Assembly (NCBI GenBank): GCA_002438505.1
Contig: DJPI01000030.1
Span: 1 to 26,032 of the forward strand
Length of the DNA: 26,032 nucleotides
Reading direction: 5' to 3'
Source of the DNA: Ruminococcaceae bacterium UBA6416
Lineage (GTDB): Bacteria > Bacillota > Clostridia > Oscillospirales > Acutalibacteraceae
This document shows, one piece after another, positions 22,343 to 26,032 of this stretch. The notes under the pieces were generated by a model, which saw only the letters and a list, made by a program, of their open reading frames with translations, was not told the origin of the DNA and made no database searches. Position 1 is the first letter of the stretch, and each line of letters opens with the position of its first letter. A program made the translations under genes and the position numbers.

Positions 22343-22421
22343 AAACCCGGCCGCTTGACAAACATCAAACAGTCGGGTATAATATGAGTAAAGAGGGTGC
22401 CGCAGTAAGCGGTTGCTCCGA
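22343..22421 (+). repeat. 79-nt direct repeat, copy B
   Basis: This is the second copy of the element at 22006-22084, with 77 of 79 positions identical, 337 nt downstream and on the far side of the peptide gene. Confidence 0.95.
22355..22383 (+). promoter_or_regulatory. Consensus promoter of sRNA 2B
   Basis: TTGACA (22355-22360), 17-nt spacer, TATAAT (22378-22383). It is divergent from the peptide promoter, with the two -35 boxes 17 nt apart. Confidence 0.93.
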
Positions 22422-22474
22422 ATTAGGGTATTAAAGAAACACCGCCAACTCCGAACCGGCGGTGTTTCTTTAAT
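22390..22474 (+). ncRNA. Small RNA 2B, second copy without a facing peptide gene
   Basis: The conserved 5' segment (22393-22419) is identical to that of sRNA 2A. The 3' end is a separate perfect 14-bp terminator stem, AAAGAAACACCGCC (22433-22446) with GGCGGTGTTTCTTT (22458-22471). No peptide gene converges on it: the next gene, at 22547, runs the same way. It may act in trans on peptide 2 or on a distant locus. Confidence 0.8.
22433..22474 (+). terminator. Terminator of sRNA 2B
   Basis: A perfect 14-bp stem (22433-22446 with 22458-22471) with an 11-nt loop, ending in a T-rich arm. Confidence 0.9.
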
Positions 22475-22479
22475 TATCG

Positions 22480-22508
22480 TTGCAATTCCAACTTTGTTAT
22501 GATATATT
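22480..22508 (+). promoter_or_regulatory. Candidate promoter of the sigma factor operon
   Basis: TTGCAA (22480-22485), 17-nt spacer, TATATT (22503-22508). An ECF sigma autoregulatory site was looked for but not recognised. Confidence 0.55.
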
Positions 22509-22546
22509 GTAAAATATATTATAAGTGATTTAAAGGTGGCGAGACT

Positions 22547-23107
22547 GTGACTGAAGCAGATAAAACAACGCAGATGGTTGAAAAATTCTGGAAAGAGCAT
22601 GAGCCATATATCAGAAAACTGTGTGAATTCAAGCTCCGGAGCACTCCGGACAGAATTGACGATTGCATTCAGGAAGTTTTTCTTGCATTGTCTGTTGCTC
22701 TGCACAACAGAATAACAATTAAAAGCCCAAAGGCTTGGCTGACAAAGGTCGCAATTAATAAAATCAATGATATATACAAAGAAGTAAGAATAAAAAACGA
22801 TAGGCTTGTTTCGCTAACAGATGAATTAGCTGCAACAATTCCGGACAGCAAAACGGTTGATTTTGATGACTCTCCTCTCAGTGAAGAAGATTTACTCTCG
22901 GCGAAAAACAGCTTTTTAAAGACTCTGTCTCCGGAAGAAAAAGAGCTTTTTCGTGATAGGTTTGTGCTGAAAGAAAAAACAAAAACTATCGCCGCAAAGC
23001 ACGGAACAACGGAATCAAATATCAGGAAAAAGATATTTAAGCTCAGAAATAAAGCAAAAGAATACACAAAAGCTTATGTTAAAAACAACCAAAACAAACA
23101 GTCATAA
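22547..23107 (+). CDS. ECF-type sigma-70 family RNA polymerase sigma factor
   Basis: The 186-residue protein has sigma region 2 (DRIDDCIQEVFLALSVAL, SPKAWLTKVAINKINDIYKE) and region 4 (LSPEEKELFRDRFVLKEKTKTIAAKHGTTESNIRKKIFKLRNKAKEY), separated by an acidic linker, with no regions 1 or 3. Size and layout are those of extracytoplasmic-function sigma factors. The start is GTG at 22547, with AAAGGTGG 7 nt upstream. The next gene encodes a one-helix membrane protein that fits as its anti-sigma factor. Target promoters are unknown; the exported proteins downstream are the nearest candidates. Confidence 0.92.
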   Translation: MTEADKTTQMVEKFWKEHEPYIRKLCEFKLRSTPDRIDDCIQEVFLALSVALHNRITIKSPKAWLTKVAINKINDIYKEVRIKNDRLVSLTDELAATIPDSKTVDFDDSPLSEEDLLSAKNSFLKTLSPEEKELFRDRFVLKEKTKTIAAKHGTTESNIRKKIFKLRNKAKEYTKAYVKNNQNKQS

Positions 23108-23171
23108 TTTGTGAATTATTTTTGAGGAACACTTTTGATTTTTTCAGACTATATAAATGGAGGACATGATG

Positions 23172-23870
23172 ATGGTTAGAGATAAGGATTATTTGAAGCT
23201 TTTTTCAGATAACGCAGAAGATAGACTCACAGAAACGGAGCTTTCCGAAATCATTGACGAGGAGCTTTTAAAATCCGAGGAAGAAATGGACACAGAGCTT
23301 ATTGAAAACTGTCTTGACGCCATTAACAGACTCAAAATTGATGAACAGAAAGAGGTTGATACCGATGTTCATGTGAAAAAGTTCAGTTTGCGCAGGTGGG
23401 TTGCCGCCGCAGTTGCAGCCGTTTTTGTCTTGTCTTTTTCTGCGCTGTTGTTTTTCAAAAAGCCCCAGACCGATTTTCCAAAGCAGGAGCTTTGCACTGT
23501 GCTTGAAGAAAACGGTTACGGTGCGGCTCATTTGCCGTCCGCACTGTTCACGAATGAATGCAGCATCATTTCGGTAAAGACAGAACCTATTGAAAACAAA
23601 AGCTCTCGTCTTGATACCTTTGATGAAACAAAAACAATCACGGTTTCCTTTGAATATAAGGGAAAAAGCTGCAACATTAAAATCGGCAAGCAGAAGCAGC
23701 AAATTGAAGGAGAAAAAATCAGTTTGCCGGAGCCTTCCGGCATAAATGCAGAAATTTATCGCACGGAGAGCGGATACCTTGCCGTTTATAAAACAAACGG
23801 GGGCTACTGTTTGGTTCAGATGCCAGTTTCGCTCTCGGAGTTTGCGGAATTTGTTGGGAAAATAAAGTAG
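23172..23870 (+). CDS. Probable membrane anti-sigma factor
   Basis: The 232-residue protein has an acidic cytoplasmic N-terminus of about 70 residues, one transmembrane helix (WVAAAVAAVFVLSFSALLFF, about residues 76-95) and an exported C-terminal domain of about 130 residues with YLAVYKTNGGYCLVQMP. This one-helix topology directly after an ECF sigma gene is typical for anti-sigma factors, but no zinc-binding ZAS motif (HxxxCxxC) is present. I chose ATG 23172, because GGAGG at 23159-23163 lies 8 nt upstream; ATGs at 23157, 23166 and 23169 are alternatives. The function is inferred from position and topology. Confidence 0.75.
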   Translation: MVRDKDYLKLFSDNAEDRLTETELSEIIDEELLKSEEEMDTELIENCLDAINRLKIDEQKEVDTDVHVKKFSLRRWVAAAVAAVFVLSFSALLFFKKPQTDFPKQELCTVLEENGYGAAHLPSALFTNECSIISVKTEPIENKSSRLDTFDETKTITVSFEYKGKSCNIKIGKQKQQIEGEKISLPEPSGINAEIYRTESGYLAVYKTNGGYCLVQMPVSLSEFAEFVGKIK

Positions 23871-23878
23871 GATGATTT

Positions 23879-24487
23879 ATGTTTAAAAAAATAATAAGTT
23901 TTACGCTTGCAATCACTTTGCTTTGTGCGTGTGCTCTCTCGGCAAACGCATATGTTCTAATCGGAAAGAAACTTTCTGGCGGCGTTGGAAATTCCGGAAA
24001 CAACACAAGATACTACTGGTTATCAAACGGATCACAAAAGTATACGTCAACAATAAATGCTGCAATGTATTCTTGGAACCATACCGCCAGTACACCCGGT
24101 GTAACTACCAAAATTTGGTTTCAGCCAGTTTCCTCTAAAACCAATTCAGTTATGGATATATACATCGCTTCTAACTCAGAGGGTGCTTTTGGAAAAACAG
24201 TTTTTTTTGGAACAGCTCATGACAATACTTCAAAAATCGACCCTACTCTTAAAGATTGGAAATGGTGTAAAATTTATCTATATACAAACAATTTTTCCGG
24301 AAGTGATTTGACATCTTCAAGCGGTCACACACTTAGAAGCACTGTTGCTCACGAAATGGGTCATGTGTTCGGTCTTGATGAGAACAACAGTAAACCAAGA
24401 ACCATCATGGCACAGGCAACATCAAGAAAAACAAGTGTTCAAGGTCCGGCAAAAGATGACTGCAACGGCATTAATGCACTGTATTAA
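23879..24487 (+). CDS. Secreted matrixin-like zinc metalloprotease
   Basis: The 202-residue protein has a signal peptide ending near LSANAYV and a C-terminal zinc site STVAHEMGHVFGLDENN, an exact HExxHxxGxxD metzincin motif, followed by the Met-turn-like PRTIMAQ. These match the M10A matrixin-like family of peptidases. The substrate is unknown. It begins 8 nt after the anti-sigma gene, so it is probably in the same operon; it could be regulated by the sigma factor or could cut an exported partner. It is small for an M10 enzyme, with no visible pro-domain cysteine switch. Confidence 0.85.
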   Translation: MFKKIISFTLAITLLCACALSANAYVLIGKKLSGGVGNSGNNTRYYWLSNGSQKYTSTINAAMYSWNHTASTPGVTTKIWFQPVSSKTNSVMDIYIASNSEGAFGKTVFFGTAHDNTSKIDPTLKDWKWCKIYLYTNNFSGSDLTSSSGHTLRSTVAHEMGHVFGLDENNSKPRTIMAQATSRKTSVQGPAKDDCNGINALY

Positions 24488-24496
24488 AAATTTTAT

Positions 24497-24711
24497 TAAG
24501 GAGTTTTGGATATGAAAAAAGCAATTTCAATAATTTGTGCTGTTACGATATGTGTTTTGGCTGCGGTTTGCTTTATCTCATTTTCAAAGAATGACGAGAT
24601 AAAGCCTGCTTTAGAGCAAACAACAAAGAGCAGTGCATCAACCTCTGCTGCTGCAGACAGCTCGGAACACTCCGACACTCAAAACCCATATGCGAATATA
24701 AGCAGGGCTTC
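24497..24711 (+). repeat. Direct repeat shared with 25317-25531
   Basis: About 215 nt from the ribosome site through the Ser/Ala linker of paralogue 1 is nearly identical to the same part of paralogue 2. Nearby coding sequence has diverged strongly, so the block was duplicated or homogenised recently. Confidence 0.9.
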
Positions 24712-25279
24712 CTCGGTAGCGGACTATGCAGTCGTATACAGAAACGAGAAAGAAAAGTTAGAAGATAAAAAACTTTCCGCCATAGCAGGAGAAGTAATTA
24801 AAACCGAGGTTATATTGAGCGAAGATGTTTATACCTGCTGCACGGTTAAGGTTAATGAGGTTATTAAGGGAAGTTTCAATTCAGACGAAATTCTAGTTCT
24901 TGAGCCGGGCGGTTTCCTTGATTCTAAAAAAGCGGAAGAATATATGAACAAACCGGGAGCAAAATCCCCTGATGGTATGTATGTTGATGAGAACGGATAT
25001 GAACCGGCATCGGTTGGCGATAATGTTATATTTTATATTTATCCTTGCAATGCAAAGGAACCTCTTGCAAAGCAACTCGACTACACAAAGGCATATCATA
25101 CCGCCGGCAACGTTCAAGGAAAGCTCGTGCTCAAAAACGGAAAATATGTTTCGGCAACACCGGCAAAGTTAGTTGAATCATTTAAGGACACAGATTATAA
25201 AATTTCAACAAAGAGCTTTACACCGGCCGAATATGAACAGATGGCTGTAAAAACAGTTAAATCGGTTGAATCCAAGTAA
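24512..25279 (+). CDS. Exported protein of unknown function, paralogue 1
   Basis: The 255-residue protein has an N-terminal hydrophobic segment (AISIICAVTICVLAAVCFI), which may be a signal anchor since AAVC is not a good lipobox, then a Ser/Ala-rich linker (about residues 37-56). A folded domain follows with YTCCTVKVNEVIKGSF, LVLEPGGFLD and PASVGDNVIFYIYPC. The 'KVNEVIKG ... GG ... GD.VIFY' pattern is seen in many exported Firmicutes proteins but I cannot name a family. The start is ATG 24512, 8 nt after AAGGAG. It follows the metalloprotease by 24 nt. Confidence 0.8.
   Translation: MKKAISIICAVTICVLAAVCFISFSKNDEIKPALEQTTKSSASTSAAADSSEHSDTQNPYANISRASSVADYAVVYRNEKEKLEDKKLSAIAGEVIKTEVILSEDVYTCCTVKVNEVIKGSFNSDEILVLEPGGFLDSKKAEEYMNKPGAKSPDGMYVDENGYEPASVGDNVIFYIYPCNAKEPLAKQLDYTKAYHTAGNVQGKLVLKNGKYVSATPAKLVESFKDTDYKISTKSFTPAEYEQMAVKTVKSVESK
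25112..25209 (+). repeat. Direct repeat shared with 25935-26032
   Basis: This 98-nt block near the 3' end of paralogue 1 recurs almost unchanged in paralogue 2, up to the window end. Confidence 0.9.
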
Positions 25280-25331
25280 AGCGCAAAAACCGCACCCACC
25301 GCTTGAGCTTTCTTTTTAAGGAGTTTTGGAT

Positions 25332-26032
25332 ATGAAAAAAGCAATTTCAATAATTTGCGCTGTTACAATATGTGTTTTGGCTGCGGTTTGCTTTATCTCA
25401 TTTTCAAAGAATGACGAGATAAAGCCTGCTTTAGAACAAACAGCAAAGAGCAGTGCATCAACCTCTTCTGCTGCAGACAGCTCGGATCACTCCGGCACTC
25501 AAAGCCCATATGCGAATATAAACAGGGCTTCATCTTCTTTAGATCTCGCTGTTGTTTATCGAAACGAGGAAGAAAAGCTTCAAGATACTAAACTTTCAGC
25601 TGTTTCCGGTACGGTTATCGACACAGAGGTTGTTTTGGATGGCGTTGTGTATACCTGCTGTACGGTTAAAATCGACAAGGTGATCAAGGGAAGCTTTGAT
25701 ACGGATACAATTCGTGTTTTGGAACGTGGCGGATATCTTAATTCTGAACAAGCGGAAAAGTTTATGGATAAACCCGGAGCAAAGAGCAAAAACGGAATGT
25801 ATGTAGACTGCGAAGGCTATGTACCGGCTTCCGTGGGTGATAAAGTGATATTCTATGTTCAAAAATGCGACTCAACAAACAGCAATCTTGCAGAGAAAAT
25901 GAAAGCAGACAATCTGTACTATACTGCCGGTGCCGTTCAAGGAAAAATGACGCTCAAAAACGGAAAATATGTTTCGGCAACACCGGCAAAGCTGGTTGAA
26001 TCATTTAAAGACACAGATTATAAAATTTCAAC
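25332..26032 (+). CDS. Exported protein of unknown function, paralogue 2 (cut by window end)
   Basis: This reading frame is open from ATG 25332 to the last base (233 codons and two bases) and continues outside the window. It is a tandem paralogue of the preceding gene: the ribosome site, hydrophobic segment and linker (to about 25531) are nearly identical, the central domain has diverged (for example YTCCTVKIDKVIKGSFDTD and ERGGYLNSEQ), and the last 98 nt are again nearly identical. It has the same membrane-anchored or secreted layout. The function is unknown. Confidence 0.85.
   Translation, partial: MKKAISIICAVTICVLAAVCFISFSKNDEIKPALEQTAKSSASTSSAADSSDHSGTQSPYANINRASSSLDLAVVYRNEEEKLQDTKLSAVSGTVIDTEVVLDGVVYTCCTVKIDKVIKGSFDTDTIRVLERGGYLNSEQAEKFMDKPGAKSKNGMYVDCEGYVPASVGDKVIFYVQKCDSTNSNLAEKMKADNLYYTAGAVQGKMTLKNGKYVSATPAKLVESFKDTDYKIS

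Noticed and set aside
22006..22421. CRISPR array or IS ends
   Set aside because: There are only two repeat copies 337 nt apart with a gene between them, each holding a full promoter and RNA; no spacers, cas genes, transposase or target duplications were seen.

Overview
The window looks like chromosome of a low-to-mid-GC Gram-positive anaerobe of class Clostridia, probably an Oscillospiraceae/Ruminococcaceae-type gut organism. The support is purine-rich AGGAGG-type ribosome sites, TTG starts, consensus sigma-A promoters (TTGACA, 16-17 nt, TATAAT), Gram-positive lipoprotein and signal peptides, formate-tetrahydrofolate ligase, a CIRCE element and an ECF-type vitamin transporter. Species cannot be named from sequence alone. 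No rRNA, tRNA, CRISPR array, transposase or phage gene was seen.

Layout. 1-2781: a DUF512 radical-SAM-like protein and the ribosome-assembly GTPase Der. 2791-9229: a strong promoter, a cobalamin-riboswitch-like leader with an intrinsic terminator, then six tightly packed genes: secreted beta-propeller protein, EcfT, a double-ATPase EcfA, a membrane S component, and two exported DUF4430 (transcobalamin beta-domain-like) proteins. I read this as a corrinoid capture and import operon. 9244-9626: a 38-aa membrane peptide gene facing a convergent small RNA (type I toxin-antitoxin-like). 9627-10668: decayed DNA with a shortened AraC regulator and a broken transglutaminase fragment. 10682-12146: divergent Crp/Fnr regulator and iron-sulfur protein sharing an operator. 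12161-16352 (minus): glpK, a malate/lactate-dehydrogenase-family gene and malic enzyme as one operon. 16417-17557 (minus): secreted esterase. 17710-19942: fhs and a DNA-deoxyinosine glycosylase. 19998-22001: htpG under a CIRCE element. 22006-22474: a second type I toxin-antitoxin-like locus with two tandem small RNA genes flanking a 32-aa peptide gene. 22480-26032: ECF sigma factor, membrane anti-sigma-like protein, matrixin-like secreted metalloprotease, and two tandem mosaic paralogues, the last cut by the window end.

How it fits together. The corrinoid operon has the parts of a complete pathway: riboswitch control, extracellular binding proteins, and an ECF importer. The two peptide/sRNA loci are unrelated in coding sequence but share one RNA motif, present both in the leader of each peptide mRNA and at the 5' end of each small RNA, plus a hairpin that hides the ribosome site. 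That shared RNA architecture and the cobalamin operon are the two most interesting things in the window. All functional statements come from motif recognition by eye; no database search was run.
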